Assembly (NCBI RefSeq): GCF_014925385.1
Contig: NZ_JACSDK010000017.1
Location: forward strand, 62,001 to 126,000
Length of the DNA stretch: 64,000 bases
Reading direction: 5' to 3'
From: Pelagibius marinus
Lineage (GTDB): Bacteria > Pseudomonadota > Alphaproteobacteria > Kiloniellales > Kiloniellaceae
In this document: piece by piece, positions 7,065 to 17,333 of the stretch
Numbering within the stretch: the stretch's first letter is position 1
Layout of the letters: each line of letters opens with the position of its first letter
Notes under the pieces: generated by a model
Seen by the model: the letters and a program-made list of their open reading frames with translations, nothing else
What the model was told of the DNA's origin: nothing
Database searches by the model: none
Made by a program: the position numbers and the translations under genes

Positions 7065-7835
7065 GTGGCGAAAGGCGGCGGCAGGGCGCGAGGCGGCGGG
7101 GCAAGGTCTTCCGGGCGTGGCGGGGCGGGACGCGACACCTCGGGCCGCAATCTCAAGGTCAGGGTGAAAACCGCCAAGCGGCGCTCGATCTCCTCGACCC
7201 GCTGGCTGGAGCGCCAGCTCAACGATCCTTACGTGGCCGAGGCGCGCAAGCGCGGCTACCGCTCGCGCGCCGCCTTCAAGCTGATCCAGCTTGACGATCG
7301 CTTCCACTTCCTGAAGAGCGGGGCGCGCATCGTCGACCTGGGCTGCGCGCCCGGCGGCTGGCTGCAGGTGGTGGCGGAACGCTGCGGGCGCAGCGGGCGC
7401 ATTGTCGGAATCGACCTGCAGGAGGTGGAGCCGGTGACCGGCGCCGACCTGCTGGTCGGGGACTTTCTGGACGACGACGCGCCCGACCGCCTGAAGACGG
7501 CGCTGGGCGGTCCGGCCGACGTGGTGCTGTCGGACATGGCGGCCTCCTCGACGGGGCACGCCAAGACCGACCACCTGCGGGTCATGGCCCTGGCCGAGGC
7601 CGCGCACCTCTTCGCCCGCGAGGTCCTGGCCCCCGGCGGGGCCTTCGTGGCCAAGGTGCTGCAGGGCGGCACGGAGCGCGGGCTGCTCACCGAACTGAAG
7701 CGGGACTTCGCCAAGGTCAACCACGTGAAGCCGGCCGCCAGTCGGGCCGATTCGGCGGAAATGTACCTGGTGGCCACCGGGTTCCGTGGCGCGCGCCCGG
7801 AAGAAGACGATGAAGACGGCGGCTCCGGCGCCTAG
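7065..7835 (+). CDS. rlmE: 23S rRNA (uridine-2'-O)-methyltransferase RlmE (FtsJ)
   Basis: Methylates the 2'-O of the A-loop uridine (U2552 in E. coli numbering) of 23S rRNA, using S-adenosylmethionine. 256 residues from the GTG at 7065, which follows a GGGGACCGGGAG ribosome site. The N-terminal 40 residues are Gly/Arg-rich and basic, suited to RNA binding. The SAM motif DLGCAPGGW is at about 91-99. The K-D-K-E catalytic set is visible as Lys72 (AAFKLIQ), Asp157 (SDMAA), Lys197 (VAKVLQG) and Glu232 (SAEMYLV). The acidic tail EEDDEDGG is unusual but not alarming. Confidence 0.93.
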   Translation: MAKGGGRARGGGARSSGRGGAGRDTSGRNLKVRVKTAKRRSISSTRWLERQLNDPYVAEARKRGYRSRAAFKLIQLDDRFHFLKSGARIVDLGCAPGGWLQVVAERCGRSGRIVGIDLQEVEPVTGADLLVGDFLDDDAPDRLKTALGGPADVVLSDMAASSTGHAKTDHLRVMALAEAAHLFAREVLAPGGAFVAKVLQGGTERGLLTELKRDFAKVNHVKPAASRADSAEMYLVATGFRGARPEEDDEDGGSGA

Positions 7836-8281
7836 ACGGCGATGACCTCGCCCAGGTGCTCGGCCAGCTCGTGGTCGGGAATCGGGGTCAGGTCTTTGGA
7901 CAGTTCGCCGTCGATCTTGGCAGCGGCCTCCTTGTTCAGGGCCTGGCGTAGATCGCCGAGGGTCTTGGCCGGGGCCACCAGGACCAGCCGGTCATAGCTT
8001 TTCAGCCGGGCCGCGGTGTTCAGCAACTCCGCCAGTTCATCGGCGAAGCGCCGTTTTTCCTCGCGATGGGCGTCGCTCGGCGGTTCCATGGCGTGGCTCT
8101 GCGGACCCATGCGGTCGTGGGTACGGCCCGGCCGGTCGGCATCGATGTCGCGGCTCGGCTTGTGGGGGTGACGCATTTCCTCTTCCGGCAGGGGCGTAAG
8201 TCCTTGGCCGGGGCCGGTATTCTCCAGGATCCGCGCCCGCGCGCCATCGGCAATGACGATCCAGCTGCGAGTTGGTTTCAT
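7832..8281 (-). CDS. Host attachment protein family (baeRF12-like) protein
   Basis: Small protein of the family annotated as host attachment protein, related to the bacterial eRF1-like baeRF group, 149 residues. Visible are the N-terminal strand SWIVIADGARARILEN, a central acidic and His-rich linker with HDRMGPQSHAMEP, EEKRRFADELAELLN, and the C-terminal LVLVAPAKTLGDLR followed by ELSKDLT. This arrangement matches the family; its cellular role is not established, and baeRF proteins are proposed ribosome-associated factors. Start ATG 8281 has GGAAAG in front. It is convergent with rlmE and overlaps its stop by four bases, and stands alone on its strand. Confidence 0.75.
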   Translation of the reverse strand: MKPTRSWIVIADGARARILENTGPGQGLTPLPEEEMRHPHKPSRDIDADRPGRTHDRMGPQSHAMEPPSDAHREEKRRFADELAELLNTAARLKSYDRLVLVAPAKTLGDLRQALNKEAAAKIDGELSKDLTPIPDHELAEHLGEVIAV

Positions 8282-8435
8282 GGCGACTTTCCTGACTTCG
8301 GTAAAGATTTCAGGGTGATATTCCCGCCGCTTCACGGGCGGCGCGATGATACAGGTCAATCGGCGCGAGCCCCGGGACCCGCGGGCCGGAGCCCGCGGCG
8401 CCAGCCATGAGTGGCACGCGCCCCCGCTATGCTAA

Positions 8436-9986
<1,551 letters not shown>

Positions 9987-10009
9987 TCGGGCGCGGGCTG
10001 TCATTCCCC

Positions 10010-10054
10010 ACGCCGCCCAGGCCGCCAGTGCGCCCGCAGCGAGCGGCGTTTTTT
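10010..10054 (+). terminator. Rho-independent terminator candidate after guaB
   Basis: ACGCCGC (10010-10016) pairs with GCGGCGT (10043-10049), and six T run through 10049-10054. The loop is long but has internal GC pairing; an inner GCCGC/GCGGC pairing is an alternative. It begins 23 bases after the guaB stop. Confidence 0.5.
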
Positions 10055-10092
10055 CGCCGGGGTAGGGCCAGTTCCCGAAGGAGGCTGGCGCC

Positions 10093-11433
10093 ATGATGCC
10101 GGCGGCGCGCCTGCAGGCGACCATCGAAATTCTGGACGGGATCACCGGCGAAGGCGCCGGCGAAGGGGCCGTTCGTCCGGCGGAGCGGGTGGTGAACGAC
10201 TACCTGCGCCAGCGCCGCTACATCGGCTCCAAGGACCGCCGCGCCGTGACCGCGCTCACCTATGACGTGCTGCGCCACCATGCGCGCCTGGCCTGGTGGC
10301 TGCAGCGCGGCCGGGGCAGCGCCGCGGCGTCGCGCCAGCAGCTGCTGGCCTACCTGCTGCTCTGCGAGCATGAAGATCCTCAGGCGCTGAACCGTCTCTT
10401 CGACGGCTCGCGCTACGCCCCGCCACCGCTGACGACGGAGGAGGCGGCGCTGGTCGAGCGACTGGAAGAAGCCGCCCGGGAACCGGAGCAACCACCCGCC
10501 TGGGTCGCCAACGAGGTGCCGGAGTGGATTATGCCGCGCCTCGAGGCCGCCTTCGGCGCCGCGGCGGAACAGGAAGCCGCCGCCCTGCTGCAGGAAGCGC
10601 CGGTGGACCTGCGGGTGAACACCCTGCTGGGCAGCCGCGCGGATGCTGTCGCGGCCCTGGCGGAGGAGGGCATCGAGGCTGCGCCGACGCCGCTGTCGCC
10701 GCGCGGACTGCGTCTTGGCGGGCGGCGGGCGCTGCGCGCCACCCAGGCCTTCGGCGCCGGCCTGGTTGAACTGCAGGACGAGGGCTCGCAGCTCGCCGCC
10801 TTGCTCTGTGACGCGCGACCGGGCATGGCGGTCGCCGACGTCTGCGCCGGGGGCGGCGGCAAGACCCTGGCCCTGGCGGCAGAGATGAAGGGGCAGGGCC
10901 GGCTGCTGGCCATGGATGCCGAGCAGGCGCGGCTCGACCGCAGCGCCATCCGCCTGAAGCGTGCGGGTTTAAGTGAAGGAGGGGGCGGCTTCGTCGAGCG
11001 CCGCGCGCAGAAGAACCTGGCGGCGGCGGAAGACCTGCAGGGCACTTTCGACCGGGTGCTGGTCGACGCTCCCTGCAGCGGCAGCGGCGCCTGGCGGCGC
11101 CATCCGGACGCCCGCTGGCGCCTCACCCCGGAAGCTCTGGAGGGCTACAAGGCGGCGCAGCACGATGTGTTGCGCCAGGCGGCGGTTCTGGTGAAGCCCG
11201 GCGGGCGCCTGATCTACGTCACCTGCTCTCTGCTACCGGAGGAGAACCAGGATCAGGTCGAGGCCTTCCTGGCCGACGCGCCGGACTTTGCCGCCCTGCC
11301 GCTTGGTGAGGTCTGGGCGCAGGTGCTGACTGTGCCCTATCCCGGCGAAGACCCCTATCTGACCCTGACGCCGGCGCGCCACGGCACCGACGGCTTCTTT
11401 GTCGCCATTTTCCGGCGGGAGGAAGAGGCATGA
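10093..11433 (+). CDS. rsmB: 16S rRNA (cytosine-5)-methyltransferase, RsmB/NOP family
   Basis: SAM-dependent m5C methyltransferase. 446 residues with an N-terminal NusB-like helical region (VNDYLRQRRYIGSKDRRAV) and a C-terminal Rossmann domain. SAM binding is seen as VADVCAGGGGKTLAL; motif IV is VDAPCSGSGAWRRHPD with Cys328, and motif VI YVTCSLLPEEN has the nucleophile Cys378, close to E. coli RsmB Cys325 and Cys375. AAGGAGG stands ten bases before the ATG. The stop overlaps the next gene by ATGA, so translation is coupled. Family membership is certain; the exact target base (C967 for RsmB) is inferred. Confidence 0.9.
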   Translation: MMPAARLQATIEILDGITGEGAGEGAVRPAERVVNDYLRQRRYIGSKDRRAVTALTYDVLRHHARLAWWLQRGRGSAAASRQQLLAYLLLCEHEDPQALNRLFDGSRYAPPPLTTEEAALVERLEEAAREPEQPPAWVANEVPEWIMPRLEAAFGAAAEQEAAALLQEAPVDLRVNTLLGSRADAVAALAEEGIEAAPTPLSPRGLRLGGRRALRATQAFGAGLVELQDEGSQLAALLCDARPGMAVADVCAGGGGKTLALAAEMKGQGRLLAMDAEQARLDRSAIRLKRAGLSEGGGGFVERRAQKNLAAAEDLQGTFDRVLVDAPCSGSGAWRRHPDARWRLTPEALEGYKAAQHDVLRQAAVLVKPGGRLIYVTCSLLPEENQDQVEAFLADAPDFAALPLGEVWAQVLTVPYPGEDPYLTLTPARHGTDGFFVAIFRREEEA

Positions 11434-11972
11434 ACGAGATCTTCGTTTTGCGCCCCGCCTTGCCGCGCGACGCCGACGCCATCGCCCGGATCCACGTTGA
11501 GACCTGGCAGAACACCTACGCCGGCCTGGTGCCTTCGGACTACCTGGCGCGCATGAGCGTCGCGCGCTCCTCGCCGCAGTGGCACCGCGCCGCCGCCAAG
11601 GCGGAAAAGGGCAACGACCTCATGGTGGCGGAGGTCGACGAAGAGGTTGTCGGCTTCATCTCCTTCGGGCCGACGCGCAACCCGGAGATGCCCTACGGCG
11701 GGGAAATCTATGCCCTCTATGTCGGTGTCGACTGGCAGGGGCAGGGTCTGGGCCGGCGCCTGCTCTCCACGGCGCTGGAGGCGCTCTCGAAGGAGAAGCA
11801 CAAGGGGGCCATGGTCTGGGTGCTGGCGGCCAACCCGGCGCGCTTCTTCTACGAGGCCATGGGCGGTGAGCGGGCCGGTGAGCGCATGGAGAGCTTCGCC
11901 GGAACGGAGTTGGAAGAATTGGCTTACGGCTGGCCGGACCTGGAATCCTGGCTGGCCCAGACGCAAAGTTGA
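11430..11972 (+). CDS. GNAT-family N-acetyltransferase
   Basis: 180-residue single-domain acetyltransferase. LRPALPRDADAIARIH begins the fold, and the acetyl-CoA loop is VDWQGQGLGRRLL (the Q/R-x-x-G-x-G/A pattern) at about residue 105. ARFFYEAMGGERAGER matches the usual strand-7 region. The ATG overlaps the rsmB stop (ATGA) and a GGAGG site lies inside rsmB. The acceptor could be a small molecule or a protein N-terminus; nothing in the sequence decides. Its place between rsmB and guaA reflects a conserved locus rather than an obvious link to purines. Confidence 0.85.
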   Translation: MNEIFVLRPALPRDADAIARIHVETWQNTYAGLVPSDYLARMSVARSSPQWHRAAAKAEKGNDLMVAEVDEEVVGFISFGPTRNPEMPYGGEIYALYVGVDWQGQGLGRRLLSTALEALSKEKHKGAMVWVLAANPARFFYEAMGGERAGERMESFAGTELEELAYGWPDLESWLAQTQS

Positions 11973-12054
11973 AGACAAGGACGTGATGCCGCGGCGCGGA
12001 GCGCCGGGGCGCAAGGCAGCCTCATAACGGGGCGCGATCAGGACGGATAGCTGC

Positions 12055-13602
12055 ATGACAGACCGCATTCTTATTCTCGATTTCGGTTCCCAGGTGACCC
12101 AGCTCATCGCCCGGCGGGTGCGTGAGAGCGGCGTCTACTGCGAAATCTTTCCCTTCAACACCGACCCGCAGCGCATCGCCGACTTCGCGCCCAAGGGCAT
12201 CATCCTCTCCGGCGGTCCGGCTTCGGTCACCGGCAGCGACACGCCGCGCGCGCCGCAGGAGGTGTTCGACAGCGGCCAGCCGATCCTCGGCATCTGCTAT
12301 GGCCAGCAGACCATCTGCGCGCAGCTGGGCGGCGAGGTCGAGGGGTCCGACCACCAGGAGTTCGGCAAGGCCTTCGTCGAACTGCAGGCCGACACCATCC
12401 TGACCAAGGGCGTGTGGTCCCCCGGCGAAAAGCACCAGGTGTGGATGAGCCACGGCGATCGCGTCGTGCGCCTGCCGGAGGGCTTCAAGGTCTACGGCAC
12501 CTCCGAGGGCGCGCCCTACGCGGTCATCGCCAACGAAGAGCGCAGGATCTACGCTGTGCAGTTCCACCCTGAGGTCGTGCACACGCCCGACGGGGCCAAG
12601 CTGCTCAGCAATTTCACCCACCAGGTCTGCGGCTGCTCCGGCGACTGGACCATGGCGCATTTCCGCCAGCAGGCCATCGACGCGATCCGCGACCAGGTCG
12701 GCGGCGCCAAGGTGATCTGCGGCCTCTCCGGCGGCGTCGACTCCTCGGTGGCGGCCGTGCTGATCCACGAGGCCATCGGCGACCAGCTCACCTGCATCTT
12801 TGTCGACCACGGCCTGCTGCGCCTCAACGAGGCCGAGCAGGTGGTGGACGTCTTCCGCGACCACTACAACATTCCGCTGGTTCACAGGGACGCCAGCGAC
12901 CTCTTCCTCGGCAAGCTGGAGGGCGTCGATGATCCGGAGAAAAAGCGCAAGATCATCGGCGGCACCTTCATTGACGTCTTCGAGGAGGAGGCGGCCAAGA
13001 TCGGCGGCGCCGACTTCCTGGCCCAGGGCACGCTCTATCCCGATGTGATCGAGTCCGTCTCCTTCACCGGCGGGCCGAGCGTCACCATCAAATCGCACCA
13101 CAACGTCGGCGGCCTGCCCGAGCGCATGAACATGCAGCTGGTCGAGCCCCTGCGTGAGCTCTTCAAGGACGAGGTGCGCGAGCTGGGCCGCGAGCTGGGC
13201 CTGCCCGAGGCCCTGGTCGGCCGCCATCCCTTCCCGGGGCCGGGCCTGGCCATCCGTATTCCGGGGCCGGTCAGCCGCGAGCAGGCCGACATCCTGAGGA
13301 AGGCCGATGCGGTCTATCTGGACGCCATCCGCAAGGCCGGGCTCTACGACGCCATCTGGCAGGCCTTCGCGGTGCTGCTGCCGGTGAAGACCGTCGGCGT
13401 CATGGGCGACGCGCGCTCCTACGACTATGTCTGCGCCCTGCGCGCGGTCACCTCCACCGACGGCATGACGGCGGAGAGCTATCCTTTCGACCACGATTTC
13501 CTGGCCGGGGTCGCCACCCGCATCATCAACGAAGTGCGCGGCATCAACCGCGTCGTCTACGACGTGACTTCGAAGCCCCCGGGGACCATTGAGTGGGAGT
13601 AG
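12055..13602 (+). CDS. guaA: GMP synthase (glutamine-hydrolysing)
   Basis: Aminates XMP to GMP using glutamine and ATP. 515 residues with three parts in order: a class I glutamine amidotransferase domain with Cys81 in GICYGQQ and the His/Glu of QFHPEV; the ATP-pyrophosphatase domain with P-loop LSGGVDSSV; and the dimerisation domain ending in the conserved [10 protein letters not shown]. With guaB upstream this gives the full IMP-to-GMP route. No strong promoter is visible in the 82 bases before it, so it may share transcription with rsmB and the GNAT gene. Confidence 0.97.
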   Translation: MTDRILILDFGSQVTQLIARRVRESGVYCEIFPFNTDPQRIADFAPKGIILSGGPASVTGSDTPRAPQEVFDSGQPILGICYGQQTICAQLGGEVEGSDHQEFGKAFVELQADTILTKGVWSPGEKHQVWMSHGDRVVRLPEGFKVYGTSEGAPYAVIANEERRIYAVQFHPEVVHTPDGAKLLSNFTHQVCGCSGDWTMAHFRQQAIDAIRDQVGGAKVICGLSGGVDSSVAAVLIHEAIGDQLTCIFVDHGLLRLNEAEQVVDVFRDHYNIPLVHRDASDLFLGKLEGVDDPEKKRKIIGGTFIDVFEEEAAKIGGADFLAQGTLYPDVIESVSFTGGPSVTIKSHHNVGGLPERMNMQLVEPLRELFKDEVRELGRELGLPEALVGRHPFPGPGLAIRIPGPVSREQADILRKADAVYLDAIRKAGLYDAIWQAFAVLLPVKTVGVMGDARSYDYVCALRAVTSTDGMTAESYPFDHDFLAGVATRIINEVRGINRVVYDVTSKPPGTIEWE

Positions 13603-13617
13603 GAGCCTAGCGGTCGC

Positions 13618-14124
13618 TTACTCCGCCGCGCTGCGCCTGGGCAGGACCCAGTTGGGACGGGGGAAGTGGCAGGTGTAGCCGTTGGGGATGCGCTGCAGGT
13701 AGTCCTGGTGCTCTGGTTCCGCCTCCCAGAAGGCGCCGACCGGCTCCACCTCGGTCACCACCTTGCCCGGCCAGAGGCCCGAGGCGTTCACGTCCGCGAT
13801 GGTGTCTTCGGCAATCTGCTTTTGCTCCTCATTGGCGTAGTAGATCGCCGAGCGGTAGGAGGGGCCTAGGTCGTTGCCCTGGCGGTTGGGCGTGGTCGGG
13901 TCGTGGATCTGGAAGAAGAACTCCAGCAGTCGCCGGTAGCTGATCTTCTCGGGATCGAAGTGAATCTCGATGGCCTCGGCATGGGTGCCGTGGTTGCGGT
14001 AGGTCGCGTTGGGCACGTCACCGCCGCTGTAGCCCACACGGGTATCGAGGACACCGGGGAGCTTGCGGATCAGGTCCTGCATGCCCCAGAAGCAGCCTCC
14101 GGCCAGAACTGCGCGCTCGGTCAT
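13618..14124 (-). CDS. msrA: Peptide methionine-(S)-sulfoxide reductase
   Basis: Repairs oxidised methionine (S-sulfoxide form). 168 residues starting [17 protein letters not shown], with catalytic Cys11 in the GCFWG signature; [22 protein letters not shown] is the usual substrate-pocket region. The tail lacks a resolving-Cys motif of the long form, so recycling partners cannot be read. The ATG at 14124 follows GGGAG; the 48-residue upstream extension is basic and non-family and was dropped. It is convergent with guaA and divergent from the RidA gene. Confidence 0.95.
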   Translation of the reverse strand: MTERAVLAGGCFWGMQDLIRKLPGVLDTRVGYSGGDVPNATYRNHGTHAEAIEIHFDPEKISYRRLLEFFFQIHDPTTPNRQGNDLGPSYRSAIYYANEEQKQIAEDTIADVNASGLWPGKVVTEVEPVGAFWEAEPEHQDYLQRIPNGYTCHFPRPNWVLPRRSAAE

Positions 14125-14308
14125 TGCGATATCTCCCTTCCTGAAACCTGAGCCAAATATGGGGGCGGGCAGCGGGTCTTGCCAATCCCGATTTCGTGAA
14201 GGCCGGAGGGCCTGCCGCGGCGGTCCGCCGATTTCTCTCGACGGGCTCTTTCCGCAAACGTATCCCAAGCGGGCTTATCGGACTCGAGTCTCTGAAGAAG
14301 GATCCATC

Positions 14309-14662
14309 ATGACCGACATCAAGCGCATCGACGTGGGCCCGCGCATGTCCCAGGCCGTCGTCCACGGCAACCTCGTTTTCCTGGCCGGCCAGGTGGCTCA
14401 TGACGCCGCGGGCGCCTCCGTTGCCGAGCAGACCAAGGACATCCTCGCCGGAATCGACGCGTTGCTGGCCAAGGCGGGCAGCGACAAGTCCCGCCTGCTG
14501 TCGGCGACGATCTGGATCACCGACATGTCGACCTTCGACGAGATGAACGCCGTCTGGGATGCCTGGGTCGTGCCGGGGGAAACGCCGGGACGCGCCTGCG
14601 TCGAGGCCAAGCTCGCGGCCCCGCAGTACAAAGTGGAGATCGCCGTCGTCGCGGCGGTGTGA
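14309..14662 (+). CDS. RidA/YjgF/YER057c family protein
   Basis: 117 residues. RidA proteins hydrolyse reactive enamine/imine intermediates released by PLP enzymes. Family signs are GNLVFLAGQVAHDA, the helix IDALLAKAGSDKSRLL, and the C-terminal GRACVEAKLAAPQYKVEI, which includes the conserved Arg of the active-site cleft. Start ATG 14309 with AGAAGGA in front; an upstream extension would run antisense through msrA. Substrate specificity differs among subfamilies and cannot be read here. Confidence 0.88.
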   Translation: MTDIKRIDVGPRMSQAVVHGNLVFLAGQVAHDAAGASVAEQTKDILAGIDALLAKAGSDKSRLLSATIWITDMSTFDEMNAVWDAWVVPGETPGRACVEAKLAAPQYKVEIAVVAAV

Positions 14663-14665
14663 GCC

Positions 14666-15052
14666 TCAGGCGATTTTGGCGCCGCGCTCGGCCAGCAGGG
14701 CGCGCAGGACCGAGCGGTGGCAGTGCGCCTCATCCTCGCAGTAGCAGCCGACCGAGAAGTCGGCTTCCTGCGACAGCGCGGCCAGCAGGTCCAGGCTGCG
14801 GGCGGCGGCGGGCTCCTTCATCTCCTTCTTGAAGGCGCGCACGAAGGCGTTCCACTCGGCCTCCGTCTCGGCCTTCAGGGCCTGGGTGACCAGCGCCTGA
14901 CTGGGTGAGAGTTCCGGGTACCAGACGTCGTACCAGTCGTCGGCGGCGTAGCGGTCCTTCTTCACCCCGCGCGGCGGGCGCCTGACGGTGCCGATGCGGG
15001 GGCCCTCCTCGGGATGGCGCGGCGTGCCGAGGCGAACGATACGAACGGTCAT
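14666..15052 (-). CDS. DUF488 family protein
   Basis: 128-residue cytoplasmic protein with the family landmarks: an N-terminal strand TVRIVRLGTPR, the RRPPRGVKKDRYA segment, a W-rich YDVWYPELSPS, and the C-terminal VGCYCEDEAHCHRSVLR, where Cys and His residues form the conserved cluster. Function is not established for this family. Convergent with the RidA gene (three bases apart) and followed downstream on the same strand by nothing. Start ATG 15052. Confidence 0.85.
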   Translation of the reverse strand: MTVRIVRLGTPRHPEEGPRIGTVRRPPRGVKKDRYAADDWYDVWYPELSPSQALVTQALKAETEAEWNAFVRAFKKEMKEPAAARSLDLLAALSQEADFSVGCYCEDEAHCHRSVLRALLAERGAKIA

Positions 15053-15075
15053 GGGGCGCCTCGGACGCGCGACGG

Positions 15076-15378
15076 CTATCTGACGACGAGGTTGTTGTGG
15101 ACCTTCTTCACACCCTCCACGGTTTTGGCGACCCGGGTGGCGCGGTCCTTGTCGGCCTGGGAATCGACAAATCCGCTGATCTGCACCTCGCCCTTCAGGG
15201 TGGTCACGTCGACCTGGAAAAGGTTCAGGTCCTTGTCGTCGAGGAGCTTGGCGCGGACCGTGTTGCTGATCACCGAGTCGTCGATGTACTCACCAGCCGT
15301 CTCTCCGCTGCAGGCTGCGAGGGGGGCGGCCAGGAGACTGACGACAAAGAGAATCTTCAAAAGACGCAGAGCTTTCAT
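15076..15378 (-). CDS. BON-domain lipoprotein
   Basis: 100 residues. A lipoprotein signal peptide ends in LAAPLAAC, so Cys is lipidated at about residue 23 and the protein is anchored at the periplasmic face of a membrane. The rest is a single BON domain: ISNTVRAKLLDDKDLN, VDVTTLKGEVQISGFV, and ATRVAKTVEGVKKVHNNLVV. BON domains bind phospholipid surfaces and are common in envelope-stress proteins (OsmY, DolP types). GGAAGG precedes the ATG. It lies upstream of the DUF488 gene on the same strand, 23 bases away, and may be co-transcribed. Confidence 0.88.
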   Translation of the reverse strand: MKALRLLKILFVVSLLAAPLAACSGETAGEYIDDSVISNTVRAKLLDDKDLNLFQVDVTTLKGEVQISGFVDSQADKDRATRVAKTVEGVKKVHNNLVVR

Positions 15379-15586
15379 TCTTGCCTTCCTTTACCTCGGT
15401 GGCGCTACTTCACATGACGCCCGGCGGGAGGGTTTCTTCCCTCGGCCGATGCCGGCGGCACGTCATCGTCTTGCCGTATCGGCTCTATTATTGGTATCTG
15501 CGCCCCGGACGTCCAGATGGACAAAGGGGCCGCGGACCTCTTACCGGGAAGGGAAGCCTGGGAGAACTGCGCCTGGTGCCTGGAAT

Positions 15587-16324
15587 CTAGCCGGTCAGGC
15601 GCATCTTCGCCTGGCCCTCGGCGTCCCAGTCATCCCAGCCAGGGAAAATCAGCGGCGCCGTCTCCTCGAGGTTGACCAGGCGCTGCGCCAAGTCCGCCTT
15701 GTAGGTTTCCAGCATGGAGAGGAATTCGGACTCTTCCCGGTAGGCGTAGCCGTGACCCTGGATGCCGTGGGCGCAAAAGGGCGGTAACAGGCTGAAGCCC
15801 ATGTAGTGCAGCGAGTAGTGCAGGGGCCAGAGCAGCGTATCGATGTCGCCGCCGCGCGCGCCCGGCCCGAAAGCGCCTGCCGGGGCGCCGCTGGTCATCG
15901 ACAGCAGGGCGCGCTTGCCACGGAAGTAGCCGCGGTCGTAGCGCATGCGGCTGCTGTAGAGCCCGCCACTGACGAAGACACGGTCGAACCAGCCTTTCAG
16001 CATCGCCGGCTGGGCGTGCCACCAGAGCGGAAATTGCAGAATTACCAGGTCGGCGCGCTGCAGGCGGTCGATCTCGCGTTGCACCTCGCCGGGTAGGCAG
16101 CCGGCCTCCGCGGCATGACGCTGTTCGGCCAGAGGCGCAAAGCGGTGGCCGTCATGGCGCGGAGTGTAGTGGGCCGGCGCTTCCACCGGATCGAAGCCCT
16201 CGGCATAGAGGTCGGAGACCTCGACCTCGTGGCCGAGGCAGCGCAGCGTGGCGGCCGCGACATCCTTCAAGGCGGCGTTGAAGGAGGTCGGCTCGGGGTG
16301 GGCGAGGACGATGAGGGCATTCAT
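15587..16324 (-). CDS. NAD(P)H-quinone oxidoreductase, NQO1/KefF-like flavodoxin fold
   Basis: 245 residues. Flavodoxin-fold reductase: FMN/FAD phosphate loop VLAHPEPTSFNAAL near the N-terminus, DLVILQFPLWWHAQPAMLKGW (the family WW motif), a GKRALLSMTSGAP loop, and a C-terminal region with YREESEFLSMLETY. It reduces quinones by two electrons, avoiding semiquinones. Start ATG 16324 was preferred over a site 21 bases upstream because NALIVLAHPE is the natural N-terminus. It is divergent from a LysR-type gene, the usual arrangement for a quinone or electrophile-responsive pair. Confidence 0.85.
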   Translation of the reverse strand: MNALIVLAHPEPTSFNAALKDVAAATLRCLGHEVEVSDLYAEGFDPVEAPAHYTPRHDGHRFAPLAEQRHAAEAGCLPGEVQREIDRLQRADLVILQFPLWWHAQPAMLKGWFDRVFVSGGLYSSRMRYDRGYFRGKRALLSMTSGAPAGAFGPGARGGDIDTLLWPLHYSLHYMGFSLLPPFCAHGIQGHGYAYREESEFLSMLETYKADLAQRLVNLEETAPLIFPGWDDWDAEGQAKMRLTG

Positions 16325-16400
16325 GACGGGGGCTCCCGGGTCCAATTTCAGCGTTGACGCGGGAAAGCTATGATGTTCGTATTTGCATGATAACTATAAA

Positions 16401-16413
16401 AAACTGACAGTTT
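16401..16413. promoter_or_regulatory. Inverted repeat in the LysR / quinone-reductase intergenic region
   Basis: AAACTG-A-CAGTTT is a perfect 6+1+6 palindrome 12 bases before the LysR start, in an AT-rich island of a GC-rich region. TTTGCAT words flank it on both sides (at about 16382 and 16416). It probably binds the divergently encoded LysR protein and controls both genes. Confidence 0.45.
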
Positions 16414-16424
16414 AGTTTGCATAA

Positions 16425-17318
16425 ATGAACAGACTTCACTGGGACGACCTGAGGCTGGTACTGGCGATCGCCGAAGCCGGCTCGCTCGCCGGGGCCGGCC
16501 GGCGGCTTGGCGTCAGCCATGCGACGGTGTTCCGGCGCCTGGGCGAGATCGAGGCGCGGCTGGGCGTCGGGCTGTTCACCCGCTCGCGCCGCGGCTACGC
16601 GGCCACGGTGGCCGGCGAGGAAGCCGCCGCGGCGGCGCGCCGGGTGGAGGCCGAGGTGCTGGACGTGGAGCGGCGGCTCGCCGGGCGCGACCTGCGCCCC
16701 TCCGGGCGCCTGCGGGTGACCACCACGGACACCCTGTTGGCGGGAATCTTCGCCAAGGTCTGTACAGAGTTCCGCCAGGCCTTTCCCGACATCAGCCTGG
16801 AGATCGCCGTCTCAAACCAGTTGTTCAGCCTCTCCAAGCGCGAGGCCGAGGTGGCGATCCGCCCCGCCGCCGCGCCGCCGGAGAGCCTGGTCGGGCGCAA
16901 GGTGGCGGTCATCGCCCAGGCGATCTATGGCGCGCCGGGCCTCGTCCGCGCGCTCGGCCGCAATCCCGACCTGGGCGCGGCCCCCTGGATCGGGCCCGAC
17001 GAGGCAATGCCCTATGGCCAGCTGGAACGCTGGATGGCGGCGCAAGGCTACGACGCCGCCTGCGGCCTGCGCGTTGACACCATGCTGGGCATGGCCGCGG
17101 CGGCGGCCGAGGGCGCGGGGCTGACGGTGCTGCCCTGTTATCTCGGCGACGCCGATCCCCGGCTGCGGCGGGTCGCGGCGCCGATCGACGAGCTGGCCAT
17201 CGACCTTTGGCTGCTGACCCATCCGGACCTGCGGCGGGTCGCGCGGATCCGGGCCTTCCTGGACTTCACCGCCGAGGCGGCGAAGGCGCGGCAGGCGCGC
17301 TTTGCGGGAGCGGGCTGA
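16425..17318 (+). CDS. LysR-family transcriptional regulator
   Basis: 297 residues. The N-terminal winged helix-turn-helix reads DLRLVLAIAEAGSLAGAGRRLGV, then SHATVFRRLGEIEARLGVGLF, as in LysR proteins; the periplasmic-binding-like effector domain starts at about residue 90 (GRLRVTTTDTLLAGIF). It most likely regulates the divergent quinone reductase through the AT-rich palindromic region between them, a configuration typical of LysR pairs. The inducer is unknown. Confidence 0.92.
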   Translation: MNRLHWDDLRLVLAIAEAGSLAGAGRRLGVSHATVFRRLGEIEARLGVGLFTRSRRGYAATVAGEEAAAAARRVEAEVLDVERRLAGRDLRPSGRLRVTTTDTLLAGIFAKVCTEFRQAFPDISLEIAVSNQLFSLSKREAEVAIRPAAAPPESLVGRKVAVIAQAIYGAPGLVRALGRNPDLGAAPWIGPDEAMPYGQLERWMAAQGYDAACGLRVDTMLGMAAAAAEGAGLTVLPCYLGDADPRLRRVAAPIDELAIDLWLLTHPDLRRVARIRAFLDFTAEAAKARQARFAGAG

Positions 17319-17333
17319 GGCCTTCCCGGGCGC

